From an uncultured Sphaerochaeta sp. (GTDB taxonomy: Bacteria; Spirochaetota; Spirochaetia; Sphaerochaetales; Sphaerochaetaceae): a stretch of DNA of 64,000 nucleotides. This document shows, in pieces, positions 1-7,651 of the stretch. The position numbers and the translations under genes are program-made. The number at the start of each line of letters is the position of its first letter. Position 1 is the first letter of the stretch. The notes under the pieces were generated by a model. It did no database searches, was not told the DNA's origin, and saw nothing but the letters and a program-made list of their open reading frames with translations. The stretch lies in NCBI RefSeq assembly GCF_963666015.1, contig NZ_OY762555.1, forward strand, positions 2,480,001-2,544,000. The letters are read 5' to 3'.

Positions 1-831
1 GCTGATGAAGTAAAGAAAACTGCAGCAGAACTAGAAGTCCAAAAGGAAGAATACTCGATACTTTTAAAGGAGCTTAATGATTATAAAGAAAATTATAAGA
101 ACATCTTAATCATGGATTTGGTTGATGAAGCACGAGAACTTGTAGACTTTAGTGTATCTAATTTCAGAAAGGATGGCTTGGCCATGAAACGTATCGAAGC
201 ATTGGAGAGCATATCAGCATTGCCACAAGATTTGCAGATTGCCAAGTCAGCCATCTTGTTTCGACAAGGTAAATATGCGGAAGCCCTGGAAATTGTTGAA
301 TCTATTAAAAACCAAGTACCGGCCAATCCTGATTTGTTTTTTAAATCCGGCTTTTGCAAGCAGATGATGGGAGAAGAACAACAAGCACTTAAAGACTATG
401 AGCACGCTATCGAACTGGACAATAAGAATACTCCCTCGATGATTAATAGAAGTATTATTCATATCAATCAAGGTAAATATTCTGAGGCAATCAAAGGTTA
501 TTTGCAGGTTCTTGATATTGATTCAACCAACAAAGCCGCATGGCAAGGCTTGACAAACGCAACGCTTAAAACCGGTGATTTGAATCGGGCCGAAAAGATT
601 TTTGAGATAGCAGAAAAGAATGGTATTGCTATAGATGACTATCTTCAGATCAACCGCATTTGCCTTTGGAGTCTCCAAGGAAAATTCGATGATTGTGAAG
701 CACCTCTGTTGGACTATGTCGCAAAATATCCTGAAAGGATTATTGAAGTGCTTGAAGATGTTCAGCTGAAACCTTTATTTGATAGTAATCCTAGATTGTA
801 TGAACGAATTAACAATATGTTGTTTAAATAA
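1..831 (+). CDS. TPR-repeat protein, 5' end outside window
   Basis: The frame is open from base 1 to a TAA at 829-831, so this is the C-terminal 276 residues of a longer protein; the ATG at 112 is internal. The first ~37 residues are Glu/Lys rich and look like the end of a coiled coil. The rest is helical with tetratricopeptide-type repeats (for example around GKYAEALEIVES and GKYSEAIKGYLQVLDID). TPR arrays bind partner proteins; no enzymatic motif is visible. The sequence is clearly richer in A/T than the phage late genes that follow, and a terminator separates it from them, so it may be a cargo gene of the prophage. Specific role unknown. Confidence 0.75.
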   Translation, partial: ADEVKKTAAELEVQKEEYSILLKELNDYKENYKNILIMDLVDEARELVDFSVSNFRKDGLAMKRIEALESISALPQDLQIAKSAILFRQGKYAEALEIVESIKNQVPANPDLFFKSGFCKQMMGEEQQALKDYEHAIELDNKNTPSMINRSIIHINQGKYSEAIKGYLQVLDIDSTNKAAWQGLTNATLKTGDLNRAEKIFEIAEKNGIAIDDYLQINRICLWSLQGKFDDCEAPLLDYVAKYPERIIEVLEDVQLKPLFDSNPRLYERINNMLFK

Positions 832-883
832 TACATTGACGCTGCATCATTCTTTCTAAACTCACTAAAAACATCTGCCTTTT

Positions 884-914
884 ACACCCATTGGATTACC
901 CCAGTGGGTGTTTT
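884..914 (+). terminator. Intrinsic terminator before the phage late genes
   Basis: An 11-bp stem (884-894 with 901-911, one G-T pair), loop ATTACC, followed by TTTT. It closes the TPR gene. It also argues against a start at 904 for the next gene, because that codon lies inside the 3' arm. Confidence 0.75.
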
Positions 915-945
915 GCTACACTCAAACCATACAAAGGAGTGTGGT

Positions 946-1254
946 ATGGAAAGCATGATCAAGCCTGCATTATTGATTCTCGTTCCTATCCTGAATGTGG
1001 TAGGGCAATGGCTGAAAGGCCAGACATTGGGCACTGGGACAGCCAGAAAAGCAAAGGTTGAATCAAACCTGATACCAGTGATCTTGATCTGCACAGCAGT
1101 CCTGGTGTCCACAATCTATGGGTTCATCGTATCAAACTATCAGGGATGGAGGATGATCCTGGATGCAGTGGTGATGACAGGTCTTCTCCAGGGGACCCTG
1201 GTTGCCTTCGTCTCTATGGGTGTGTATGACACCCTCCGTAAAAAGGAGCGATGA
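946..1254 (+). CDS. Holin-like phage membrane protein
   Basis: 102 residues from ATG 946, chosen because AAAGGAGT lies just upstream. Two to three hydrophobic segments (near residues 5-20, 40-65 and 70-90) with short polar links and a basic C-terminus (LRKKER) fit a small phage holin, which permeabilises the inner membrane at lysis. It is the first gene after the terminator and overlaps the next start (ATGA at 1251-1254), consistent with a lysis cassette. Assignment rests on topology and position, not on a recognised family motif. Confidence 0.55.
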   Translation: MESMIKPALLILVPILNVVGQWLKGQTLGTGTARKAKVESNLIPVILICTAVLVSTIYGFIVSNYQGWRMILDAVVMTGLLQGTLVAFVSMGVYDTLRKKER

Positions 1255-1727
1255 TGTGTTACAAAAAATATATGATTGGTTCAAGGGCCATCATCTGGGT
1301 TGGGTTGCTGTTGTGTTTGCTCTTGTTGTCACCTTCCTTACAGGCAGAAAGCTTGGATCTTTCAACGCTGTCAACAGAGGAGTTGCTGGAGATGTACCAG
1401 CAGAACTCGACCGAGCGAAACGTTCTGTCAAGGGAGCTGCAGAACACGCTGAACATAGTACAGAATCAATTGCAGCTGTCCTTAGAAACCTCGGATCAAG
1501 CGAGGCAGCAGGCAACAGAAGCCTGGATGGAATCTCAGAAAGCCGTGATATCAGCCAACGAATCCAAGAACTCGATAGTGAAAACGACGCAATCGTACTT
1601 GAACTGGCAAGACGAAGTAAACAACCAGATGAAGGAACTGAAGACCCAGAACTTCTGGCTGAAGGCCGGGATGTTCGCAGCAATGACACTGGCAGCAGGC
1701 GGGTTGTTCCTGGCAATGTCGAGGTAG
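1251..1727 (+). CDS. Signal-peptide, coiled-coil and C-terminal TM protein (lysis cassette)
   Basis: 158 residues. An N-terminal signal-like segment (about residues 12-32, ending SLQA/ES) precedes a Gln/Glu-rich coiled coil (about 40-130) and a C-terminal hydrophobic segment (KAGMFAAMTLAAGGLFLAM). AAAAGGAGCG sits 4-7 bases before the paired ATG ATG at 1251/1254. Codon choice matches the neighbouring phage genes. A second open frame, 1256-1735, covers the same DNA. The layout (signal-peptide gene in +1 relative to an N-anchored gene) recalls Rz/Rz1 spanins, but there is no lipobox cysteine, so a spanin role is only a hypothesis. Confidence 0.65.
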   Translation: MMCYKKYMIGSRAIIWVGLLLCLLLLSPSLQAESLDLSTLSTEELLEMYQQNSTERNVLSRELQNTLNIVQNQLQLSLETSDQARQQATEAWMESQKAVISANESKNSIVKTTQSYLNWQDEVNNQMKELKTQNFWLKAGMFAAMTLAAGGLFLAMSR

Positions 1728-1735
1728 GTGAGTAG
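1256..1735 (+). CDS. Overlapping-frame membrane-anchored coiled-coil protein (i-spanin-like candidate)
   Basis: 159 residues from GTG 1256, sharing the ribosome site at 1241-1248 with the gene in the other frame. It has one N-terminal membrane segment (WVAVVFALVVTFLTG), then a long helical, charged region with Ser/Glu/Ile heptad-like spacing (SRDISQRIQELDSENDAI) typical of periplasmic coiled coils in phage i-spanins. It ends at 1733-1735, next to the start of the following gene at 1736. Both frames look protein-like; which are translated must be tested. If only one is real, the 1251 frame is favoured by codon use. Confidence 0.45.
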   Translation: MLQKIYDWFKGHHLGWVAVVFALVVTFLTGRKLGSFNAVNRGVAGDVPAELDRAKRSVKGAAEHAEHSTESIAAVLRNLGSSEAAGNRSLDGISESRDISQRIQELDSENDAIVLELARRSKQPDEGTEDPELLAEGRDVRSNDTGSRRVVPGNVEVGE

Positions 1736-2104
1736 ATGGAACTAGGAACCATTTTTGGGCTTGCAAGCGGGCTCGGCCCCAACATCACCTTGATAGTACT
1801 GTTGATTGCCATTGGGGTCGGCATGGGGATCCTGATAGTGACTGTACGAAATCTGGGCTCTGCAATCAAATCCCAGGGGGAAGCTTTCTCTTCTGCCATG
1901 CAAAAGGAGCAGGAGAGAAGCGACCGCCAGGATGACTGGATAAAGGAGCTCCTGCAGAAGCAGGACATCAGGATCACATACATTGAAACCAGGTATGCCA
2001 CCAAGGAAGACCTCTATTCCGTCACATCTGGTTGGAAGCAGGAATACATACAGCTGAATCAGAGAATTGACCGAATACGTGACGGGAAGAAGGAGTTTGC
2101 ATGA
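1736..2104 (+). CDS. Membrane-anchored coiled-coil phage protein (position of Mu gp25)
   Basis: 122 residues. A single strong membrane segment (about 17-37, ITLIVLLIAIGVGMGILIV) precedes a highly charged helical tail (KEQERSDRQDDWIKELLQK) likely to be a coiled coil. Size, topology and position between lysis and terminase genes match the DUF2730/gp25 slot of Mu-like phages; function in that family is unknown. Overlaps the next gene by 4 bases. Confidence 0.55.
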   Translation: MELGTIFGLASGLGPNITLIVLLIAIGVGMGILIVTVRNLGSAIKSQGEAFSSAMQKEQERSDRQDDWIKELLQKQDIRITYIETRYATKEDLYSVTSGWKQEYIQLNQRIDRIRDGKKEFA

Positions 2105-2415
2105 GCAATAAGATTACAACACAATCGAGGCACCCTGCACTCAGGGGCAGTATCCTGCAGTTTCTTGTAGAGGTGTACCCGGAGCGGGTGGAAGAGCTGT
2201 CCATTGTCCAGATCAAGTATGAGTACTATCACTATGCCGACATCATCAAGGCATTGGAATATCTGGCTGATCGTGGATATTTGGACAAGGACGAGAAGAA
2301 TCATCCTGCCCGATTGCATGAGAAAATAAGGTTGTATCGTGCAACCAGCCAAGGTATCGACCTGGTCGAGGGAACCACCACTGATGCAGGGGTCTGCACC
2401 GAGAGGGGGTTGTGA
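2101..2415 (+). CDS. Winged-helix phage protein (position of Mu gp26)
   Basis: 104 residues. The central part (ADIIKALEYLADRGYLDKD, then KIRLYRATSQGIDLVEG) reads as the recognition helix and wing of a winged helix-turn-helix fold. It lies immediately before the small terminase, like the gp26 proteins of Mu-like phages. A role in DNA binding during packaging or late regulation is an inference. Confidence 0.55.
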   Translation: MSNKITTQSRHPALRGSILQFLVEVYPERVEELSIVQIKYEYYHYADIIKALEYLADRGYLDKDEKNHPARLHEKIRLYRATSQGIDLVEGTTTDAGVCTERGL

Positions 2416-2936
2416 TGCCAAGAAGAAGCAAGGCAGACCTGGCCGGGGTGATAGAGCGTATCGTCCAGATGTATGAGGTCGAGAAACATTCAATCAAGGA
2501 TATTGAGAAGATACTCCAGAAGGAAGGACTGTCAATCTCCAGGGAGTCCATCCGGCGTACCCTGAAGAGCAGCAAGAGTGTTGCAAGCCAATACAAGAAG
2601 GCAGCTGAGGAAGCAAAGGTCTTGATTGATGCGGTGAGGGACAACCCGAACACTGATGTCGTTGAGCTGACCACCTCACTTCTGACAAAGCAGGTCTTTG
2701 ATTTTGTCCAGAGCATCGATGACCTTGATTTTGACAATCCCAATGAATTGATCCTTGCCATCAACCGGCTCTCCTCAGCCCAGGTTAGGATCAGCAAGCA
2801 GCGTCTCAACTTCCAGAATGGGTACAACGAGGCCAAGGCCGATATCCTGAGGCAGATCAAGGATGAGCTTTCACTCCAGCCGGAGTTGCTGGAGAATCTG
2901 GCAAGGCTCGTTTCATCCATGGAGGCACCCAAATGA
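2415..2936 (+). CDS. Phage small terminase-like protein (Mu gp27/DUF3486 type)
   Basis: 173 residues from ATG 2415, which overlaps the preceding stop (ATGA); a GTG at 2412 is the alternative start. The N-terminal helix-turn-helix (about 8-50, IKDIEKILQKEGLSISRESIRRTL) fits DNA recognition, followed by a helical assembly region. In Mu-like phages this protein recognises packaging DNA together with the large terminase, which begins 4 bases before this gene ends. Confidence 0.7.
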   Translation: MPRRSKADLAGVIERIVQMYEVEKHSIKDIEKILQKEGLSISRESIRRTLKSSKSVASQYKKAAEEAKVLIDAVRDNPNTDVVELTTSLLTKQVFDFVQSIDDLDFDNPNELILAINRLSSAQVRISKQRLNFQNGYNEAKADILRQIKDELSLQPELLENLARLVSSMEAPK

Positions 2937-4474
2937 GTGTTCTGAAAGACCTGGTTGGACCATCAGATCCAGCAGCAGTCGAAAAGGCCTCCAGGAAAGA
3001 AAGGGCTTCCCATGATTACGCGTACTTTTGCAAGACGTACCTGGGTCATTACTTCACCAGTGATGCTGCACCTTACCAGGAACAGATCTACAAGGTGATC
3101 AATGAGCGTAGGGTGTCCTCTGAGGGTGCAGCTGTCTTCAGGAAATGGACAAGGAGCCAGTTCCACAAGTATGTCATGCCCACCGAGGGGCTCAGGGGCA
3201 TCATCGACATGGAACCACGTGACCATGGTAAATCTGTGCGTATGACACTTGCATACCCTCTTTGGTGTGCCTTGTTCATGAAGGCAAGATTCATTGCCTT
3301 GTTTGGGGCTACTGACGACTCAGCAAAAGGTTTCCTGGAAAACATCAGTTGGGAACTGGAAAGTAATGAGCTGCTGATCTCTGACTTCGGGGACATGAAA
3401 GGTGACCATTGGGGGTCGAACAAGATTGTACTCAAGAACGGGGTGGCAATAACAACCAAGGGCAAGGGAGCCAGTGCCAGAGGCTTGAGGCACCATGAGA
3501 CACGTCCTGATCTGATCATCATCGATGACCTTCTGAAGGACTCGGAGGCCGACAGCCCCGACCAGTGTGCCAAGGCATACGCCTGGATCAAGCGGGTTGC
3601 ATTCAACCTTGGCAAGGATTCGTTCATTGTCATGGTGAACACCCATTTCAACGAGCACGATCCTGTAACTCTCATCCAGGGCGAGGTCCTTGATGGGAAG
3701 CTCTCCGGGTTCCTTGCGTTGCGGTTCTCTGCACAGCTTGAGGATGGCAGCCCGCTGTGGGAAAGCAGATGGAGCAAGAAGGCTCTGGAGCAGAAACGCC
3801 AGGATATCGGAAGCGATATCTTCGACGTTGAATACAACTCACTCACAGTCAATTCGGAGGGAAGGATATTTGAGCCGGGGTGGTTCCAGTACTTCAACAT
3901 GGCTGAAATCAGTCTTTCAACCCGGATGGTAACCATGGGGGTGGACCCCAATGCAACCGGCGCTGATGATGCTGCCATTGCAGTCTGTGCCTATGACCAG
4001 GTAAGAAAGACCCGTGACATTGTCGCATGGTGGAGCAAGCCATATGGCACCAGGCGTGAATTTGTTGACCGGCTCATCGATATGTACCTGATCTGGAAAC
4101 CTTCGGTGATAGGATTTGAGGATGTTGCCTTCCAGAAGATTTATCGGGAATTCATCCTGGAGTCGGCCCTGGAGCGCGGGGTAATGATGCCCATAATAGG
4201 CATCAAACCGGGCAGTTCATCCAAGAAAACCAGGGTAATGCAATACCAGCCATATGTCGAGGCAGGAATCCTGAGGTTCAACCAGACAATGAAAGGATCG
4301 GTAGAGATGGATAAGCTGATGGCATTCCCCACCAAGGGAATCAATGACGGCATACCTGATGCAATCTACTATGCGGTCATGGGTACCAGCGGCCCGATGA
4401 CCCCGACAGGGGCTGCTTCAGCAAAGAAGAAAAGCAGGACAAAGGAACTCTTGAGGAGATACATACATGGATAA
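2933..4474 (+). CDS. Phage terminase large subunit (Mu gp28-like)
   Basis: 513 residues, the packaging motor. ATPase signature: Walker A-like EPRDHGKS at residues 94-101 and Walker B PDLIIIDDLL near 191-200. The C-terminal nuclease half shows the first acidic site in MGVDPNATG (about 333-341) and a later acidic DGIPDAIYYAV stretch. Length and motif order match Mu gp28-type terminases. It drives headful packaging through the portal encoded next; the two genes overlap by 8 bases. Confidence 0.9.
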   Translation: MSVLKDLVGPSDPAAVEKASRKERASHDYAYFCKTYLGHYFTSDAAPYQEQIYKVINERRVSSEGAAVFRKWTRSQFHKYVMPTEGLRGIIDMEPRDHGKSVRMTLAYPLWCALFMKARFIALFGATDDSAKGFLENISWELESNELLISDFGDMKGDHWGSNKIVLKNGVAITTKGKGASARGLRHHETRPDLIIIDDLLKDSEADSPDQCAKAYAWIKRVAFNLGKDSFIVMVNTHFNEHDPVTLIQGEVLDGKLSGFLALRFSAQLEDGSPLWESRWSKKALEQKRQDIGSDIFDVEYNSLTVNSEGRIFEPGWFQYFNMAEISLSTRMVTMGVDPNATGADDAAIAVCAYDQVRKTRDIVAWWSKPYGTRREFVDRLIDMYLIWKPSVIGFEDVAFQKIYREFILESALERGVMMPIIGIKPGSSSKKTRVMQYQPYVEAGILRFNQTMKGSVEMDKLMAFPTKGINDGIPDAIYYAVMGTSGPMTPTGAASAKKKSRTKELLRRYIHG

Positions 4475-5963
4475 ACAAACACTATCAGTTGAATTCATCA
4501 GGGACTTCACCAGCTTCCTTTCATGGATGCCATCCCCTGATGAGATCATGCGACGTACCGGGGATGCCGTCACCCTCTATGACGAGATGCTTACAGACGG
4601 AAGGGTGAGCAGCCTGTTCTATTCCCGTCGAAACGCAACCATGAACCTTCCTCTTGAGATACCTGAAACCGACAACAAGGCCATTGATGCCTATGTTGAA
4701 TGGGCGTTTAAGGAGCGTGACATCCGCAAGTTTGGGTGGTTACTGTTGACCAATGCCCTCAAGTACGGGCACCAACCGATGGAGATTGTCTGGAAGCGTG
4801 AGAAGGGTCTCTGGAAGATCAGCTATCTGAAAGGCCACAACATCAACCAGTACTGGTATGACGAACGTGGAAATCTTTATTACTCGGACATGGATGGGCA
4901 GAAGCTGCTCAACCAGCCATACAAGTGGATCATCCACAGGCATGAGGGTGATACGCACAACAATCCCCAGGGAGTGTCCATTCTGAAGGCTGCGTACTGG
5001 GCTTTCAAGTTCAAGCAGCTTGGATTCCAGTTCTGGGTAACCGCCACAGAGAAATTCAGCGTACCATCAATCCTTGCCATATTCGAGCAGAGCGGGAATC
5101 CTGAGGATGTAAGGAAGCGGGCAGAAGAGCTGGCTGACATGATATCCTCCATATCCTCAGGGTCCACTGGGGCGGTTGCAAACATCAAGGACATCAAGAC
5201 GCTCAGCATGAGCGGGAATCTCAAGGATTTTGAGGTGCTGATATCGACCTGTGATGTCCAGATTGCCTATGCATTGACTGGACAGAGCCTTGCTACCAAC
5301 AACCCGACCCAAGGCACCCAGGCACTGGGTACGGTCCATGAAGCGACCATGCATGGGTTTGTGGAGAACGATGCCAGGGCGCTCTCCTATACGTTGCAGG
5401 CTTTGGCCAAGATGTGCATCGAACTCAACTTCGGGGAAGGGATGCCTTATCCGGAAGTTGTTTTCGATACAGGTGACCAGGCAACATGGGAACAGGTATT
5501 GGCTGCAATCAGAGAGGGGGTTCCCGTCAGCAAATCGAAGATCTACAGCAGATACCGGATTCCCGAACCTGATGACGAAGAAGATACCTTCATGAGGCAA
5601 GAGACAATGCCCATGCCCACGGATCTGCAGGGTGAGATCATTGATGATCCGAAAGAACCGCAGGACCCACAGCCCAAGGGTCAGGGTGCAGCTGTTGCAG
5701 AGACAGGTGCCGGGGTCACTCTCAACGGGGCCCAGGTGCAGGCTGCAACCGGTATTGTCAAATCGGTTGAGGCCGGAGAGCTTCCCAGGGATTCAGGCGT
5801 TGCACAACTCAAGATATTGTTCAACCTTACCCAAGAGCAGGCCGAGGAGATGATGGGGTCTGCAGGCAAGCAACCGAAAAAGGCTGAGGAACCACCTGAG
5901 GGGGGAGACTTTGCCGATCCTGGTAAAAAAAAAGTCCGGACGATGACAGTGTTGATCCGCTGA
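4467..5963 (+). CDS. Phage portal protein (DUF935, Mu gp29-like)
   Basis: 498 residues in the zero frame. DUF935 features include the conserved ALKYGHQPMEIVW, the helical HRHEGDTHNNPQG region and LTGQSLATNNPTQGTQA. Portals form the dodecameric ring for DNA entry. The last 13 codons follow an A9 run (5925-5933) and end with an atypical basic tail (KKKVRTMTVLIR). The -1 frame after that run continues without a stop into the next head gene. The zero-frame tail may therefore be a frameshift by-product or reflect a homopolymer error. Confidence 0.9.
   Translation: MDKQTLSVEFIRDFTSFLSWMPSPDEIMRRTGDAVTLYDEMLTDGRVSSLFYSRRNATMNLPLEIPETDNKAIDAYVEWAFKERDIRKFGWLLLTNALKYGHQPMEIVWKREKGLWKISYLKGHNINQYWYDERGNLYYSDMDGQKLLNQPYKWIIHRHEGDTHNNPQGVSILKAAYWAFKFKQLGFQFWVTATEKFSVPSILAIFEQSGNPEDVRKRAEELADMISSISSGSTGAVANIKDIKTLSMSGNLKDFEVLISTCDVQIAYALTGQSLATNNPTQGTQALGTVHEATMHGFVENDARALSYTLQALAKMCIELNFGEGMPYPEVVFDTGDQATWEQVLAAIREGVPVSKSKIYSRYRIPEPDDEEDTFMRQETMPMPTDLQGEIIDDPKEPQDPQPKGQGAAVAETGAGVTLNGAQVQAATGIVKSVEAGELPRDSGVAQLKILFNLTQEQAEEMMGSAGKQPKKAEEPPEGGDFADPGKKKVRTMTVLIR
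5925..5934 (+). promoter_or_regulatory. A9 slippery run, candidate -1 frameshift site or sequencing indel
   Basis: GGT AAA AAA AAA GTC in the portal frame gives the heptamer A AAA AAA before G. A -1 slip leads into a frame open to 7438. A Shine-Dalgarno-like GAGGGGGGAG lies about 19 bases upstream (5898-5907). The downstream head gene has no ATG or GTG start between the run and residues well inside the domain, which makes a frameshift or fusion plausible. Confidence 0.5.
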
Positions 5964-6070
5964 CCAAGGGGGAGACTGACAATATCCTCAGGCTGATACA
6001 GATTGAGGATGACTATCTGCCAAGGATCAGGGCAGCCATCAAGGCAGATATCGAGGAGTTCCTGGTTGAA

Positions 6071-7438
6071 TTGAAGAAAGAACCTGGGCTTTTAAACACC
6101 GGTGAGTGGTATCCAAAGGCCAATGCAACGCTCATTAAACAGGGGTACGAGCTGTTCCTGCGTTCCTATCTGGAAGGCATGGCTGATGCTTCTGCTCCTG
6201 GAAAGGATATGGCCGATGGCATCCCCAAACCATTAAAGTTCGATGAGGCGATCGCCTTTGCAAAAGCCAAGATATCCATGGCCAAATCGGATTACAAGGC
6301 ACTCAGCGACCAGATGCGTTACAGGGCATGGACTGTCGGCAGGCTGTCCCAGGTCGATGCAATCGACAAGGTGAGAAACCACTACCTGAAACAGCTGACC
6401 GGTGATGAATCTTCACTTGTTGGGTTCATTGACTCAATCAAGGCTGACGATGCACTGGTTGCTGCTGGTTTCGGGGAAGAGTCCCCCTGGTATTACGAGA
6501 CGGTGTATCGGACAAACATCATGACCGACTACAATGCAGGGAGGGCTACAGCCTATACCTCGAACCAGCCGGTTGCCTTGGAGTTCATCGGTATCGAGGA
6601 TTCAAGGCAGACATCCATCTGCGCTTCAAGAACCGGGACGATCCTTCCCTATACCGATCCCTGGTGGGAGAGCAACTGGCCACCCCTGCACTACAACTGC
6701 AGAAGCACCATCCGCCCCATATATAAGGAAGAGGCAGAGGTGACCGGCCTGGATGTGAAGGGGCTGCAGAAAACAGGAGTACCAAAAGAAGCCGTAAAAT
6801 CCCAGCCTTCAGGAGGGTTTGGGAAAAATCCCATCATGGACAACGAGTTCTGGGCCCCGACTGCAGCACAGCAGGGACGGATCAACAGGGCACTGATACA
6901 GGAAGAGCTCAACGGGGTGGCAGGAGAGACGGTCTGTGCTGACTTCAAGGAGCCAAGAGAAGGCTGGGTGATTGATGATGCTCCTTCCAAAGGTGGGGTG
7001 AGATATCCGGGGAGCCTGGCAAAGGAGACCGAATTCCAATCCAATCTCAGGATGGCACGGACCCTTTCCGACAGGGGATATTTTGTTGAACTGAGAAAGG
7101 CGGAAAAGCTTGCAGGCAACAGGCAGTTCGATGCATGGATCAATGCGACCGAGCGCTGGGAGTTCAAATCAATAACCGGCAATGCTGTAAGGACCATGAG
7201 TGAGGCGATTGGAGAAGCTGCGAGACAGGCCCAACGTGTCATGATTGAGATTGCATCATCCGAACAATTGAGACAACTGGAGAAAGCAATCATCAGCAGA
7301 GCTCCATTGATCAAGAAGGAAGGAAGAATGATTTCTGTTCTCTGTATTTCCCGGGGGAAGAAAATGGTGACCATCACCTGGAAGGAACTGCAGGACAGCA
7401 AGAGGGTATCCGACATATTGACATCGTTGCTGGACTGA
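6071..7438 (+). CDS. MuF/SPP1 gp7-like head protein with C-terminal nuclease-toxin-like domain
   Basis: 455 residues from TTG 6071, a weak start without a well-spaced ribosome site; the frame is open back to 5927, so the true N-terminus may come from a portal frameshift. Residues ~150-225 carry the phage head morphogenesis signature (GRATAYTSNQ, DSRQTSICASRTG, WPPLHYNCRST). Residues ~290-440 are unlike Mu gp30: the pattern FDAWINATERWEFKS has the D-x9-ExK spacing of PD-(D/E)xK nucleases and resembles CdiA-type tRNase C-termini. MuF proteins of temperate phages are known carriers of polymorphic toxins. No immunity gene is evident next to it. Head role likely; toxin role inferred. Confidence 0.75.
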   Translation: MKKEPGLLNTGEWYPKANATLIKQGYELFLRSYLEGMADASAPGKDMADGIPKPLKFDEAIAFAKAKISMAKSDYKALSDQMRYRAWTVGRLSQVDAIDKVRNHYLKQLTGDESSLVGFIDSIKADDALVAAGFGEESPWYYETVYRTNIMTDYNAGRATAYTSNQPVALEFIGIEDSRQTSICASRTGTILPYTDPWWESNWPPLHYNCRSTIRPIYKEEAEVTGLDVKGLQKTGVPKEAVKSQPSGGFGKNPIMDNEFWAPTAAQQGRINRALIQEELNGVAGETVCADFKEPREGWVIDDAPSKGGVRYPGSLAKETEFQSNLRMARTLSDRGYFVELRKAEKLAGNRQFDAWINATERWEFKSITGNAVRTMSEAIGEAARQAQRVMIEIASSEQLRQLEKAIISRAPLIKKEGRMISVLCISRGKKMVTITWKELQDSKRVSDILTSLLD

Positions 7439-7452
7439 CTAATACTATTAGT
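7438..7452. repeat. Perfect 7-1-7 dyad overlapping the head-gene stop codon
   Basis: ACTAATA-C-TATTAGT. A one-base centre suits a protein-binding operator better than an RNA hairpin. It marks the start of the non-coding stretch 7439-7849. Confidence 0.5.
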
Positions 7453-7454
7453 GG

Positions 7455-7548
7455 TCGGTGAAGTGGCAGGTCTTCGAACCTGAAAGTAACCGAATCCTAT
7501 TTTTCACCGGCGAAGTGGTTAGGTCTGCGAACCTTTCAAGTACCCGGT
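7455..7548 (+). ncRNA. Tandem structured RNA motif, two copies, family not recognised
   Basis: Copy 1 is 7455-7493 and copy 2 is 7506-7548. Both share GAAGTGG, a hairpin AGGT-CTNCGA-ACCT, then AAGTA. Each copy is closed by a 5-bp outer stem: TCGGT/ACCGA in copy 1 and ACCGG/CCGGT in copy 2. Three of the five closing pairs differ between copies yet stay paired (T-A to A-T, G-C to C-G, T-A to G-C), which is direct covariation evidence. An intrinsic terminator begins 9 bases downstream, an arrangement like tandem aptamers in front of an expression platform. I do not recognise a known riboswitch or ribozyme core. Confidence 0.6.
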
Positions 7549-7557
7549 ACCATTAGG

Positions 7558-7582
7558 ACGCACTCCATCTGGGGTGCGTTTT
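7558..7582 (+). terminator. Intrinsic terminator after the packaging genes
   Basis: Nine-bp stem ACGCACTCC (7558-7566) with GGGGTGCGT (7571-7579), loop ATCT, T-run 7579-7582. The left arm can alternatively pair over a long range: GGACGCAC at 7556-7563 is the exact complement of GTGCGTCC at 7706-7713, which would break this terminator. Confidence 0.75.
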
Positions 7583-7651
7583 GTATGCCCCTCCAAAAAC
7601 GGCCCACAGCGGCTCTTTACATTTCAGATGAATAATTCTTCCACTCTTCGG

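Noticed and set aside
1291..2004. Leftward 237-codon frame opposite the lysis genes
   Set aside because: Ser/Arg/Pro-rich shadow of the rightward frames, with no ribosome site.
2246..2932. Leftward 228-codon frame opposite the small terminase gene
   Set aside because: Antisense shadow without a start site.
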